Source: Gymnogyps californianus (Eukaryota; Chordata; Aves; Accipitriformes; Cathartidae). From it: 64,000 bases of DNA. The translations under genes and the position numbers were made by a program. The notes below the pieces were generated by a model. That model saw nothing but the letters and a program-made list of their open reading frames with translations, did not search any database and was not told where the DNA came from. The stretch lies in the NCBI RefSeq assembly GCF_018139145.2, contig NC_059477.1, positions 31,413,502-31,477,501 of the forward strand, written 5' to 3'. Within the stretch, counting starts at the first letter, position 1. Every line of letters starts with the position of its first letter. Below, piece by piece: positions 12,569-26,370 of the stretch.

Positions 12569-15500
12569 AATTATGAGTTTCCAATTTGCTCCTATGTGGC
12601 AGCTCCTGCATTTCCTCTACTAAAGATCTCACACACAGAGTTGTAAGGAACATAACTTTATCTTTCGTGCTTTAGGAAGGTAGTTACATTGACTGTCTCT
12701 ACTATATTTTTCCTTCACCTGCTTCAGCACACCCAAGGAAAAGGCAAAGATGATTTTGTCCCAGCCCCAGGCAACAGAACATCAAATATTTGCCTAGAAA
12801 AGACTCAGGATCCTCAGTCCAAGGACACAGAAGGGACACGTGCTGCTTTGCTCATTGTTCTGACTAATGGCCCCCATCCTGCTGTTTTGGCAACCCACGC
12901 TGCCCTCACCCATGAAGTGGGGCTTCCCCCACATCCAGAGCTGCCTTTGCTGTCTAGCAGCCCCTCAGCAAGGGCAGCACCCACTTAATTACGGAGCCGA
13001 CACTGGGGCATTTGCCCACTCTCTTGGCAACTTGGCACTTCAGGAGGAAACTGCGTAGTTTCTAGAGAGAAGAATAAGAGAAGCAACAGGGTGGGGTGAG
13101 GGGCAGGAGAAAAAAGCCCCTGCTTTTAGTTAGAGAGCCTTTTGGTCAGGCTTTCAGACCCTGACACCACGTACACGCTATTGTTTCCAACAGCATGAAG
13201 CCATTTTGCTGGGCACCCAGTGAGCTGAGAGAGGTCATTGTAATTCATAACAGGGAAGGCTGTTGTGAGCATCACCCTATTATGATAAACATTTTCTCTG
13301 AATTTAATTTATAGGAAAACATGTGCTGCATAAATTCAGGAAATAATCTCCATATGTTCTGTGCTGCAGCCCTCAGCCACTCCGCAGGCTGCAATATATC
13401 CCAGTTAGGCACTGACCACTTTGCTGGCACTATCATAATGTATGTCATGTAGCTAATGTGCTGCTCTTGGCTGAGAGCGGCGAGCTACAGATCCCTAACG
13501 GTGCACTCAATGAATCACAGCCTGTGGTCCCCTGCTGCCGCCAGTGACCCCCAGCTGACGGGCCATCAGTAACCGAGCTGCAGAGCCACCAGAAGGCCAT
13601 GATGCTGGGCTCTGGAAAAGCCCGGTGCAGTGCTTGTTGGCAGGGAGCTGTGGCCATCCTGCGCTGCGCCGTCCCTGCGCTCTGCATCCTGGGTGTAATG
13701 AATTCCTACCAAGCCTGGGCTCGGTTGGGTTGTCAAAATGCGCAGTCTGTAATTTAACAACCATCAAAGCCCGGGACTTCTCCCCATCTGACGGCAGGCC
13801 CTCAAAACCATTTGAAATCTAAAAACAAAATAGCTATGCTGTCTGCCTCCCTTCAGGATTCAGAGCCCACTCATCTGCCTCAACTCTGGTGAGAAACCTA
13901 TTATATCAGCTGACAGCGATAAACTTAAGGGTGAGGAGGAATGTATTTACTTACACACAATTTGCTCCATTTTTTTTCCTTTTGTAAGCAGGAAAAGCAT
14001 TACAATGTGCATTACTGCAAGAGAACAACATTTCTGGCAAATACTTTAAGGGAACACTTCAAAATCCACCCTAATTTATATCCTTACAATATCTTTAGAA
14101 TATATATCCCTATTTATGTCATTAAAAGATAAAACCACACCAGCAAACGCATACCAAAAGACAAATATATGTATGCATACATGCATGCACAGATCAAAAT
14201 GCTTCAGAAATATGCTGTCATTCTTAGTAGATCAGGCACTACGGTGTGGAAAATGTAAAGATATCACAGCATTTCCCTGTGCTCAGAACACAAAATAAAT
14301 TGAAATGTTTATGTGTAAATACCATTTCGTATTATGATACCGCTGAAAAGTCTCACACAGGCTGCAGGACCCGAAGTCTCGCAGGGCAGTATGTAAATAC
14401 TGTGAAATAAGATACAAAGGAGTTTACATGCTATAATGAAATTCTGATGTTTCAAAGGCAGTGGGACTCCTGCCACTGGCTCAGTGGGGCCAGATTTCAT
14501 ACCATACATACAGGGAACACCACACTTAGGTCTCCTCAGTGGCAGGTTGGGAATGCCTCAAGGAACTAACGACACACTATCGTCTCCCATCATAATTCAC
14601 ACAGGTAGAGGGAACCCATTATCCCAGAAGACTACCCGAGCATAGCAGGTTAACACTGGCTATATTAATGCTAATGACTTAGTTAATGAAATCCCACAAA
14701 GTGGGATGCTTGTGGAAGTAAGATGGTGATGATACCACATGGTCCATGCCCCCAGTTCCCCTCTGGCCATCTACTAACCATAGTGCATTCGGTGAGGACT
14801 CAGGAGAATACCTCTTGACGGATATCTAAGAGGTTGGATTTATTATGACAGGGCATTACTATCAATAGTGATTCACTTTAATTCATTGCCTTGCAATAAA
14901 TGTCTTATCTGAGGCATAAAGGCATACACTGAAAACACTCAATTGAAAAACAATTCCATTTGTGTCTCCTATTCAAGGTATTTTTTTCTCTGGTTCCTTA
15001 TTCTCACTTACCAAGGACATTTGCATGAAAATAAGATCTTACTCATAAGAGCTCACCTGCTGCCTGCTGTTTGGGAGCTGTAAGCCTCCCTGTTGTTGGC
15101 TGTTGCAATCATTTCTACAGCAGTGATCTGGGATAACACACAGGATTAAGACTCTGCAAGTGGGGCACTATCCACAGCACACTGAAGTCAATGGAAACTC
15201 TTACCTATGACTCAAAAGAGTTTTTATGGGGCCTTTGAAGCCCGGCGGTGCTGAGCCTTCTCTAATAGCATGTGCTGTAAAAAGGCTTCTGCTTCCAAGA
15301 TGCTGGTCCTGCCCAAGATCTCCTTTTTTGTAATAGCCTGAATGACATATTCTTTCAGAATCTTCATTAAAGCTTAAACATCTCTAGTTCAAAAGTTTTT
15401 CATTCCCACTTTAATTTGTTCTGGGTCTAGATAACTTCATCTTTTGGTCATTTTTCCCTGAGAGTTAAAACTTTAGACTCTTTAATAAATGGATCATCAA

Positions 15501-16049
15501 AGCAATAGAACCACACCCAAGAGATTAGGCTTTGACAGACCAAAGGAAAGAAAGAATTACTAGAGCTTCTTCCCATTATTACTACCAGACAGAAGACACA
15601 CAAAAATGCCATTTTGTACCAAAAGCCACAAAACTGTCATCCAGAGCATTCACACTGAAGGACTCTGCTCCTCTCATCTGCCATGACGTGCTTGCTCTCC
15701 CAGTTTTCGTTCCCTCTCTTTTCATTTATCTCTTTCTCACTCCTTTTTGATCACTAAAAGCAAATAGGAATGGAGTGACAGGACGTGATGATCTGCAGAG
15801 GCAGGGCTTTAGACCCAAAGACTGAGAAGCTCCCTTCCCAAACTGTGTTTGCTCACAAAACCCTGCCACTGCACCAGGAGAGGGTTCTGCATTTTTGCTG
15901 ATGAGTTTGGAACCTGCAGTGAACATCACGTTCACCAGGGAGATACGATAACTGTCATAGCACCTAGTGCTTTAAACCCCCATAGGCATCACCAGTTAGT
16001 TCACTAGAGGCACAGAGATAGCAGCGCTATCAACTGGGGCGGTGCAAAC

Positions 16050-16110
16050 ATTTATAAGCCTGATCCTGCAAGGCACTGAGCAACACTCCTCTGTGCTCAG
16101 CATCTCAGGA
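16050..16110. repeat. Possible ancient amniote repeat fragment (CCTGATCCTGCAAGG core)
   Basis: The words gCCTGATCCTGCAAGGcactgag and tgtGCTCAGCatctcAGGAgc form a loose inverted arrangement. They resemble a recurrent amniote sequence that I recall as cctgatcctgcaaggtgctgag. The match is short, and it may be a fragment of an older LINE or SINE. Confidence 0.4.
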
Positions 16111-19100
16111 GCATAGGCAGCACAGGAGTTCACCTTGCTCTTTTGGGGAATAAGACCTCAGAATTTCACACTGGTTTGTTGCACCCTTCGAGCAGTTAAC
16201 TCCAAGGCAACAGCCCTTTGCAAGCAATAAGGGGGTTCTAGCTGTGTCTGTTAGTTGCAAGCATGAGGCTGTGTTTGGCAGACAGGCATTTCCTGACAAG
16301 GTTAGCTTACTGTCCCATTGCTATCAACCTGCAGAGGGGATGAACTAAACAAATAATCATATTAGCTTTCAGCCAACCAAATCATAATTACTGACAACCT
16401 CAATAGCCCGTGCAAGGAAGAGCGGACTTCTGTCTTCCCTAAAGCCAGATGGCGTGAAAAGAGAAGAATAAGAATCAAAAGGATGTTCGTGGCTTAAGAA
16501 AATAAGATTAGAAAGGGCAGAAAAGCACCAGACCTTCAAACAATTCCTCTAATTTTGATACCTTTAAAAATTCAAACTGCAGAGATGAGTTAGTGATCTG
16601 TACAAATCCATTATCTTTCCCCACTGAGAAGAGAAGCCAAGTGGAACTGAGCTGCTTTAGTCAGACCCTGGTCAAGTAGCAGCTTCATTTCTCAGCTGGT
16701 GAATACAACATATTCCGTGCCAGATGCTACTGCCCTTTCCTCAAGACGAGTAGCCACGTACTTCATAAGCAATTAATGGGGCTATTTGTGGAGCAGGGCA
16801 CTACTCGGGAAAAGCATACTACAGCTCATAGGCACCACCACTGTGAGGGCTACAGTTGATGTTAATCTGGACAGACAAAGTTTGGTATTTTGGCATTTGA
16901 TATTGGACAAAGAGGCAGAGAAGCTGAAGTGTGCGTGTGTTGTGTGCGTAATTTATCACCCACGCATGCTTAGCATCAGTGATTGCTGCTCTGCACATGA
17001 CTTGTTTTGAATGCATAAATTAAAGCCATGGTGTAAAACGACCTCTAAAACTGAAGTCCATTTATGAGCCAAACACATGTAACTTATTTGAAAGAAGCAG
17101 TGCACAGACAGAGGATTTTCAGAGGCAGTTTCACCTCATTTTCCTTTCCACATCAGGAGCCTTAGCTTGCTAGTTTCCACCTCCTGCCCTACCATTTTCA
17201 ATATCACTTTAATCGATTGTGGTTTATAGATTACGGTCTCGCACAATCTACACAACAAACTATTCCATTTCTTACTTTCTGACATCCCATTCCATCATCT
17301 TTTAGCAACAGTGACTTCTTTATTGGATAGGTGTTTATTTTTATTTTTAAAGCTGTGAAATAAAACAACATTGCATTTATTCAAATATGAAGATTAATGC
17401 CATCCCGAGAAAAATTCTGATTAAATCTGGATTTATGTTTACATCAGTAAAGCAGGTTATTAAAAAAAGTGAATAAGTGTTCCTCCACAAACACTGTTAG
17501 AAACTCTTGTCACTGTGCCAAACAAAACTGACCTCTAATAAAAACAAAAGTACAGAGGGCCTCTGACTACCAGTGATGGGATCAGTCATCCACAAGAAAA
17601 CTCGGATACTATTAAAGGCCTAATGAAAGGAATAGCCAGAAGGAATTCCTGAATGTGGGGCATGTTTGTCTGGATTGTGAAGCACAACCATTTCCTAGCC
17701 TCGTCAGGCTTTTGAGCCTTAAGAAAACATGCCCCTCAGGGCTGCCATATGGAAAGACACAGAGGGGACTAGACATCCTTTTGGAAAGGCAGCTTGGGCA
17801 AATCAGTGCACTCAAGTATTATTCCCTGTCTCTGCCCTGTGTCAGTCAGTGTCTGGAGGTGGCTGTCAGATTAAGACATGCTCTGCTCCTGTGTTTCTGC
17901 TCTGTGGTTGCAGATCTGAGACTTCTGTGTGAACATGGCAAATTCCTGTAGTCTGGTACTGTAGGTGGATACAGGAAAAAGGGTAGTTTAGGCAAGAGCA
18001 AATCCACTGCAAGGGACACAGACAGGTGCTTTACATAGCCTCTGCAAGATGCTGATGATTTAAGAACACAAATTATGCTAAAATGGGAACTTAGGAAGGG
18101 AAAGAAAACAGCAAAGGCAGAAAGCTTAGAAAGAAATGTGAGTGATGATAAAGAAACCTGAAAACAGTCTACAGTTGTCACCCAGGCTGCACAAAGTAAT
18201 CCATATTCAAGCAGATCCTTTGTGAAAGTTGGATTTTGTTAAGCTCTGGGTAATTATTTTCTGCTCAACAAGATGTAGATTCAACTAGACAGAGCCTTTG
18301 TAGATTAATGTGTGTTGAAAAAGGCAAATAAATACTAGACCACCTACTACATCCTGAGGATCTAACACATCTCTTTTCCAATGCAGGGCTATTTTAACAA
18401 GGCATAAGGGGCAAAATGGTCTTGCCAACATATTCTCCATTGCTTTTTCCCATGTAGTTACAAAAACACCATCAAACAATATCCATTCCACTTTTTAACA
18501 AGGGACAATATCACTTAAGTAAATGGATATTCTTGAAATCCAGCCCCACCCCTTTGCAGACTGGAGTGTTCCCACGGATCTACAGTACTTAGGTATTTTG
18601 ACATGTAAATGACACCAGACAGTACAATATTATGTTTTTCTACAACCCATACATATTTTATGTACTTACACGTACTTAAATTTTAAACTTAAACCAAGAA
18701 TAACAAATTTGCTCTGGCTCCAGATACTTCCTCCTCGCCAAACAGGTAAAACAGCACATCTCCTAATAAAAAGTTAATGATGCATCTGTAGCAATACATT
18801 CGTTCAGTATTAACACTGGACACAGTCGTGTTTTACACTGCAAATGCTGACTGGAAGCTCGAGACATGAAGCAAACCAGCCATGGCAGCAGTAAGGCTGT
18901 AGACTCTTTGCATCAGAAGCCATGTTGCTGAATATGACCATTGCCTAGAATACAAATCTTATGACATAATAGTAGCAAATTACAAGAATTGACAGATGCA
19001 ATGGATATCTGCCCTGGGGCTTGCTGGCAGCTTTAGTTATTAATCTTGTTTGTATAACAATAGCATCAATGTCGTCCTAACATTACATATTCCAAGAAAA

Positions 19101-22100
19101 CTACCTGCTTTCCTGTCAGTCGCCACTGTGTTGAAACTCATTTCACATAGCCCACCTAGCAGGCATCAGATGGTAATGACTTTTAGACATCATTGATCTG
19201 AGCTGGCCTAAAGCCAGCCTGCTAGAGGTAAAAGGATCCATACGCTAAACCGTTCCCGATCTTGCGAGCTAAGTCATGTTGGCAGTACGCTTTAAAAATA
19301 AGGAGCAAACAAAAGCCCTCAGCATGTTCAACCTCCCCGTTTTTTCCTTCCTCCTAGCAAATCCAAAGCCCCCCAAAACAAATTGGCAACCTAGTCATGA
19401 TAGTAAGGAGACAAAAGGCAGTGAGCCCTGAAATTAGCTGATTTTGTTTGACTTTTTCTGAAGTGACCTTCGTCTGTTCCAGCAGATGTATAACCCTGGA
19501 CTCTGGCTACTGGTAAATTCCCCTTCCGCCACAGTACCGTTCACTCGGGGCCATTTACATAATTCGGAGCTAAAAGTGGGAGCCTAAAAGTGTACAGGCA
19601 GCTTAAAATGAATGTAAAGCATGTCATTGGTTTGAGCATTTAATAGAAATGGGAAAAACTGTAATAATTCATCTGGTTCGGAGCAGAGCCCCTTTCCACT
19701 CTTTCATCCTGTGTCCTTTCTTTTTCAGTGACACAAACACCAGCAACTCAGCACAAGCTTATTCCCCAAACTCAGCCTCTTGCTGGTTTCCCTACTGGCC
19801 CCATATTGCATTTCTCTCCTCATTGTTATTTGTGATTCCTTCATACTTAAATGCCGTCTACAAAGTATGCTATTTTCTTTCTTCCATGCCATTAAAGATA
19901 TTGTCAAATAAGATGAAACTGAAAACCAATCTCTCCGGCATCTTACTGGAAACATGCCCCTGCTCATTACATTACCGCTTACCCTTGCCTTCTTTTTTTT
20001 CCAATTTCAGACACACATGGCCACGTCCCTTTCCCAGACCGTTCAAATGAAGCTCTTTTAACTGCTATTCTGAAATCCAGGTTTCTTAGAGCTGTACCAT
20101 CCCCTCGAATCTTAAAGGTCCATAGCCTGCAAATAGTATGGATGTGCTTAACTTCACATATATAAGCAGCTACATTAAAGAAAATGGGAGTAATTGCCTG
20201 CTACAGCAGATGCAAATGTGTTTTCAGGATAGAGAAAATGGTATAATTTTGTACTTCTATTTAAAGCACACAGATCCATTTCATCTACCAAACTTCATTC
20301 TTTCCAAGAGTTTTAGTGATCATGGTTCTGTTTGATGTCTTCATTCTCTGTCAGTGGGAGTCTCGCTATTTACTTAAATGCAACCAGAATGCCAAACCAG
20401 ATGTTTAGTGATTTATTCTGATGTATTATTGGATACTGTGGATGACAAAACATGGGGCTGAGCACTCTCCTTTCTGCCTATGAAGACTTCCAAAGCTTTT
20501 CAACATTATTGGTGGTACAATAATTAGCTAATTCCCTTAATTTTGGAGAGGCCATATCAGCCAAAGCAGATGGAAATTGATGATTCAGCTTTATCACAAC
20601 ATTTTTGTAGGCTGCTACCTTTCCTTTTGCCTCTATTTTTAAAAGGATGTTCAATGCACTGGATATTTTTTAAAACTCTCAGGGAGAAGATTTTCAAAAC
20701 AAAATCTGGGCCAGATTTTCAACAGCCTCAGCTCAGAAGAAGGGGCTGGAATTTCAAGGTTTTTGATGAACAATCTGGCCATCATCATTGCCTCAGCGAT
20801 CTGCTGGATGCTGGGCTCCACTGAACAACAGTCTCTGCTTTGTTCCCTCCCCTACCTCTTTTAACATTTTCTCTCCCACACTTTTTACCCAAAAATAATT
20901 CCTTGTTTGTCCTTCAAGGAACTATCGTCATTCTGATGAAGAGGTCAGAGGATTTCCAGCCCATATTCAATTCACTCTTTCCCCCAAATTGGGAAATTTT
21001 TACATCTCTTCCCACACTGTATTATTCCTCCAATTAAGTTCCCCAACAGTTTCACTCCTGAAATCTGGTAATCCTGTAATTCTGGTTTTGCAATCCTAAA
21101 TTCAGGTGCTTCATTCCTTTGTCACAGAGGATTTTGCACCATATAATGAGTAAAAAGAAGAAGAAAATAACAATAATCACCAAAGCAATCCTCCATGTGA
21201 TATCTCAACCCACTTAAAGCATAGTGTGGACGTGGTACAGGGACCGTGCTTGGAGCTCCAGTTTTGCACTTTGGAGAGAGAAAGAGGGCAGAAAACTCTC
21301 TGCTTCTTTACTGCAGCTGCTGACCCTTTTCTTCTGAAAACTCCCTGGAGCCATTTCAGGAGTTACTCACCTATATGTACTTAGTTGTCAGATCATTGGC
21401 CCAGAGCTATTTAGAGGTGAATTATGTTTCTCACACAGATCTCAAGTCAGCAAATGAGAGTACTTGTCAGCTGAGTCATTTCTGCTAGCTTTGCATTAAG
21501 CACCATGGCTGGAGGGGATGTACGGCACAATTTAGGCCAAGTAGGAGGGCAAAAGCTGAGCATTACTCAACAGCAAACTCCCTGCAACCAGGTCAAAAAA
21601 ACAGGCAGAGTTCAAATGAGAGCGTGTCATAGCTGCATGCAAGAGGATCTGGCTCTCCCTGTAGCCTCGGAAGCAGGAGTATCTCCATTGGTATGAGGCT
21701 GACCTGAGGTGGCACTCATACAACCTGATGGGATACCCACATGTGAGCACAGCACGACAGGGAGAGGACAGGCAAGCCAAACTGTTCTCAGAACCACACT
21801 GTACATCCCAAAATTGCAACCTGCATCATGCAAACTGCCAATTTTATGCAGAAAACTGGAGGGAGGAAGAGGAAAGAATTAATATCAACATAAAGCGCAT
21901 TAAAATAAACTGCTCAGGACAGGGAGAGCAGAAACCGTGGGTATTCAAGAGACCCCCTGGTCTCATTCCCAAACACATTTTCTTTTCCTCATTTGAATGT
22001 CTAATCAAAAAATGGCTACAAAATCACTCCAAGGCCCGCCTCAGGGTTTCTGTCTGCTCAGAGGCCCACGGCCCTGATGCTGCAAAGGGGCAATACAAAG

Positions 22101-24157
22101 AGATCACAGAGTGTTCCCTGCAACAACCTGCTTCATTTTCCTGCCTGTTTGATTGCAAATCCTAAAATGAATAATCTCACCCCACCCTTTGAAAAAATGA
22201 CTAAACTACCCCTACAGATAGGCCCCAGCTGAAAATAATGGTCCAGATCTGAAGTCCTCACCTCTAAAATTCAGATTCAGGATTTTGTTCAGACACATTC
22301 TAGAGATATGGTGGTGTCAGTGATAAAGCCGCAGTGCTGGCTCTCCAAACATCCCTCCCCAAAGCTTGGGGGCAACTTGAGGTAAAAATCCAAGCTCATT
22401 TGAAAATTGCAGGGAGGTTACAAAGATTTCAAAGCCATGCAAAATCCAGCAGCAAGCACAGCCAAGCTACCACCCGGCAAAGCAGCCTTCAAAACATGCT
22501 GCACGTTCAAAGGGCTTGTAGGTTTTGCTCACATTGGACATCTTCCTAATAGTCTCCAGCGAGAGTGGAGAACGGCAGCACTGAAGCACAACAGGAAAAC
22601 ACATGCACAAGGCAAGGTCCCTGCAGCCAAGTCCAGCCTGTAAATTTGGGCAGCTGACATTACAGATGTCTTCCCGTTGCCCTGTTACTAAGACTGGCTG
22701 TTCTGAAAAGACAGATTGAGACAGGTCAGTGGGCATACACAAAACACTGCTCAGACACCTAGAAATATATTGGGTCAATGAACTACATCAAGACATGGGG
22801 CTGAGTTTCTGGTCACCATTTAAGAGATTAAATTGGTGTCGTGTCAATAAACAAACAGTAAAGGAGATGGCAGAAATCCTTCTCCCTTTCCATCTCTTCT
22901 CTTCGCTGCTGCTTTTTCCTCTGCCCCGGTTCTGAGCCTCGGTACCAAGCCCCAAGGTTTTAAAGCAGCACAGCAGCAAGGATTGCTGGAGGGGATCAAT
23001 GCTAGGATCAATTTTCTCTCGATACATGATCGCCTGTTCCAGGGAGAAAGGAGAAGGCTGGGTGAAGGCAAGAGCTCTATGTCAGCAATCACAAACCCAC
23101 ATCAGCCCCCAGGGTGTAAAAGGCTGCAAAGTTTCATGATAACATATGGCAGAGCCAAAGAAAACAAACAATGTTGTGGTATTCCTGCCTGGGAGGCACA
23201 AATTCTCCATCACCTCCAAGCTTCCTGAGCCCCCATCAAAACGATTACATTATAAAAACTGCTGAAACCAGAGCTTTTCAGGGAGGCCAGTCAAGAAGTC
23301 ACAGCACGACAAAAAAGTAAGCAGGGGGTGTTGTAGGGGCGGGAGCCCTTCTTCCCGTGGTGGCTGTATACTGGCATGTATTAAACATAGACACAACAAT
23401 AAGCAATAAATCACAGCCCAGGAGAACTGCCAGGCGGAATGCACTGGAGGAAATTAAAACATCCTTCTCGATACAGTTCAGTATTGAAAGAAATACAAAG
23501 GAGGCCAAGTTGACTTATCACCTACATATAGCCAGGATGCTAAGAGGAAAAAGGGTTCCACCATTTGCAGCTGAAAAACTTGCAGTTGAAAAATTTCCTA
23601 CAAAAAAAAGCTTAGTTTAAAAAGTAATAATGATATCACAAACATCCTTTTGAACAAATAAATAAATAATGATCTTCCTTGGCTTTCCTAAGTTTTCTTC
23701 TTGTTTTCCTCCTTTTTTCAAATGCACAGTCCCTCCACAAGACTCAGCCATGGGGCAAAAGATCCATTGCAATGCACACAAGTACACTAGCTGGCCAGCA
23801 CCCGAATTCAGCAAATTCTGACCTCCCACATCGCCAAACATATGCACCCACCGTGCTGTCAGGAGACCGTATCTCGTGTACTTTGGTATTGCCCAGTGAC
23901 CGGCTTAAATTGCCTAAAAGTATCATGAAACTAGTCAATAGAGGCAGAATTTGAGTCTCCATCACCCAAAGAGCTGGCCTGCTTCCTTATTTCACTGAAA
24001 AATGCCTCCAGAAAGTTCGTTTTAGAGAAAAACAGTGTTGGTACACAAGCTTCCCAGTAATTTCAGCCAGGACTCAGTGCTGTACAATGCATAAAACTGA
24101 GGCTGCTTGTGCCACCAGCAGGCAAGGGAATGTCTTTGGAGCTGGGTGTTTGTTTTG

Positions 24158-24162
24158 CTGGG
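24158..24162 (+). repeat. Target site duplication, left copy (CTGGG)
   Basis: The five bases CTGGG directly precede the TG of the LTR and recur directly after its terminal CA at 24771-24775. This marks a clean retroviral-type insertion. Confidence 0.85.
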
Positions 24163-24285
24163 TGTCGTGGTTTAACCCCAGCCAGCAACTAAGCACCACG
24201 CAGCCGCTCCCCCCTCCCCCCTCCCAGTGGGATGCGGAGGAGGATCAGGGAAAAAAGTAAAACTCGTGGGTTGAGATAAGAGCAG

Positions 24286-24291
24286 TTTAAT
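24286..24291 (-). promoter_or_regulatory. LTR poly(A) signal ATTAAA
   Basis: ATTAAA on the minus strand lies about 215 bases downstream of the LTR TATA box, the normal arrangement for U3-R-U5. It is in the sense of the host gene, so it could in principle end SEMA5B transcripts early. Confidence 0.6.
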
Positions 24292-24501
24292 AACTAAAGT
24301 AAAATAAAATATAATACTAACTAATAATAATAAAAATATAATAATAACAATAATAATAGTAATGAAAAGGAATATAACAACAACAAAAAAAGAGAGAGAA
24401 ATAAAACCCAAGAAAATACAAGCGATGCACAATGGAATTGCTCACCACCCACTGACCGATGCCCGAGCAGCGATCCGCCCCTCCCGGCCAACTCCCCCCA
24501 G

Positions 24502-24509
24502 TTTATATA
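24502..24509 (-). promoter_or_regulatory. LTR TATA box
   Basis: TATATAAA followed by a G-rich run on the minus strand sits at the place expected for the core promoter of this LTR type. Whether it is active is unknown. Confidence 0.65.
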
Positions 24510-24770
24510 CTGAGCATGATGTTCTATGATATGGAATACCCCTTTGGGTAGTTCGGGTCAGCTGTCCTGGCCATGCTCCCTCCCAGCTTCTTGCACACCT
24601 GCTTGCTGGCAGAGCATGGGAAACTGAAAAATCCTTAACTTAGGATAAGCGCTACTTAGCAACAACTAAAGCATCAGCGTGTTATCAACATTATTCTCAC
24701 ACTAAATCCAAAACACCCTGCACCAGCTACTAAAAAGAAACTTAACTCTATCCCAGTCAAAACCAGGACA

Positions 24771-24775
24771 CTGGG
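24771..24775 (+). repeat. Target site duplication, right copy (CTGGG)
   Basis: Identical to 24158-24162. The two copies have not diverged, which with the intact LTR ends suggests a moderately young insertion, although five bases carry little dating power. Confidence 0.85.
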
Positions 24776-25214
24776 ATAAGCTTATACTAGCAGAGGACTG
24801 CTCTGCAGCCCTCAGGTCCTAAATAGATGGTGCTCCTGTGAGGTACCCCCACCCGTCTGCCCTCCTGCCACTGCTGCTTTTTCCCTGCTCGCCCCGTTTT
24901 TAGGCAGTTGAGCAAACCTTCACCATTTGAGTTTTAATGGAAGTGTCATACAAAGTACTTATGCAGGCTGAAACTGGGACACGATCTATAAATTACCGGA
25001 AAGCTGAACTCAAGATTAGAAAAAGAACGAAAAGGAAGAACTCATTTCTCTTCAAACTGGATCATATATATGTATACACATATAAATATTCTCAAACTGA
25101 AACTCTCCAGGACAGCCTGAAGAGGACAGCTGTTATGTTCTACCTTTTTAAATCTCTGCTTTTAAGGGCTGAGGACAGGATGGTGTTTTCCAGCTGCAGT
25201 TCTCTTTCTCTTAC

Positions 25215-25282
25215 TAAACACTTCTGTGTCAGCCTGTCTGTGTAAGCAACTAAACCTTTACACATTAAACACTTCTGTGTCA
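25215..25282 (+). repeat. 17-bp direct repeat pair, 51-bp spacing
   Basis: TAAACACTTCTGTGTCA occurs at 25215-25231 and again at 25266-25282 without a mismatch. The intervening sequence does not repeat, so this is a short local duplication or the remains of a tandem pair. Confidence 0.9.
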
Positions 25283-26370
25283 AACTTGCAGTAATGACCA
25301 AGTTATATTTTCTGAAAGGGATAATTAAGAGGTTCAGTGAAAATAGAAAGAGCTGGCATTTTTATATTTAGACAGACATGAATTTAGTACAAGCTGATAG
25401 ATAAACTCTACTTGTTGAAAATAAAATGATGGTGACATTTTCTATATCAGTTTTTTTGGCAAGAGAACAGGGACATCTTGCAGTAGGCCATGAAAGAGGG
25501 AATCCGTTTAGACGTTGCTAACAAAATCCTTCCTCTCGTCTAGCACAGAGGACATCAGTTTCAGACAAGACTCTTGTCAAGGAAAGCAAGGCAAAAGCAA
25601 GACAGAAGGAAGAATGTTTTTAAGAGATGTAAACAAGCAATTACCCATAGCAGACCCCACTACACACTCAGGGAGATTATTTGAGTGTATGTCTCAATCA
25701 GTTGGTATCACTCTTTCACCTGCTTAAACGGGGGGATACCATTTGGATGCAAAAAAACTTCTACACATTTCTGGGTGGAAAACTGCTCTGGAGCCAGGGC
25801 TGACAATTAAAAAAAAGCCTTTTTTCCTACTCCCTTTAAAAGGTACAATCAAGGCACAGAATCTATCCAGGTGTAAGAGGTGTCACACATAGTTGAGATG
25901 AGCTATTGGGTTCCAAAAGCAATAACAAGTTGCCACGCAGCCCAGCCCTTCCTCATCAGATGTTTGAGAGGTGATCACTCGGATAAGCCAGGATAGGCTG
26001 GCTGCAACTCAAATTCAGAAACCTGCAGCCATACTGCCAATAAGAACCGCCACCAAAACACATGGAGTTAATAAAAGCAACACTGAAATATCAAGTTAAA
26101 AAAAAAAGAAGTAAATATTGCAAGCCTTTCCTTGGTAAACATACAATTAATTTCTGATGAGGACTAATTAATATTTACCAAAAAAAAATATTGCTCATTC
26201 TCATTGCTCCTGTCATGAATGTATCTATCAGGAGATGCACTTTTAACAGTGTCTTTTGTCTTGTAGTGATGAAAAAAAGCCTTCTAGACCGAATCAGACT
26301 GGAATATGTTTCCCTGGTGCTTTTCTTTTTAACCTGAAGTGGAATATATCAGAGCTGTAAATTTGCTTAC

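Larger units (their letters stand above)
24163..24770 (-). mobile_element. Solo LTR of an avian endogenous retrovirus (ERVL-like)
   Basis: The element is 608 bp long and is bounded by TG...CA with short inverted ends (TGTCGTGG and CCAGGACA). It is flanked by a 5-bp duplication. Read on the minus strand it is the LTR type seen widely in neoavian genomes: it opens TGTCCTGGTTTTGACTGGGA, has a TATA box (TATATAAA, 24502-24509), then an ATTAAA poly(A) signal (24286-24291), and ends near CTGGCTGGGGTTAAACCACG. An AT-rich TTA/ATT array fills its middle (about 24296-24375). No internal retroviral genes are present, so it arose by recombination between two LTRs. It has the same sense as SEMA5B. The ERVL class is inferred from the 5-bp duplication and is less certain than the LTR call. 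Confidence 0.92.
11263..26370 (-). other. SEMA5B: SEMA5B intron, 15.1 kb (between sema and PSI exons)
   Basis: This is the largest complete intron here. Besides the solo LTR at 24163-24770 it contains a TA/CA simple repeat (12511-12568), a possible old repeat fragment near 16050-16110 and a 17-bp direct repeat pair (25215-25282). The rest is unique-looking, moderately AT-rich sequence. Open frames in it are scattered, lack family similarity and lack matching splice sites. I support no nested gene. Confidence 0.85.

Noticed and set aside
24163..24770. A complete endogenous provirus
   Set aside because: Only one LTR is present, with the target duplication directly at both its ends. No gag, pol or env-like frames adjoin it.
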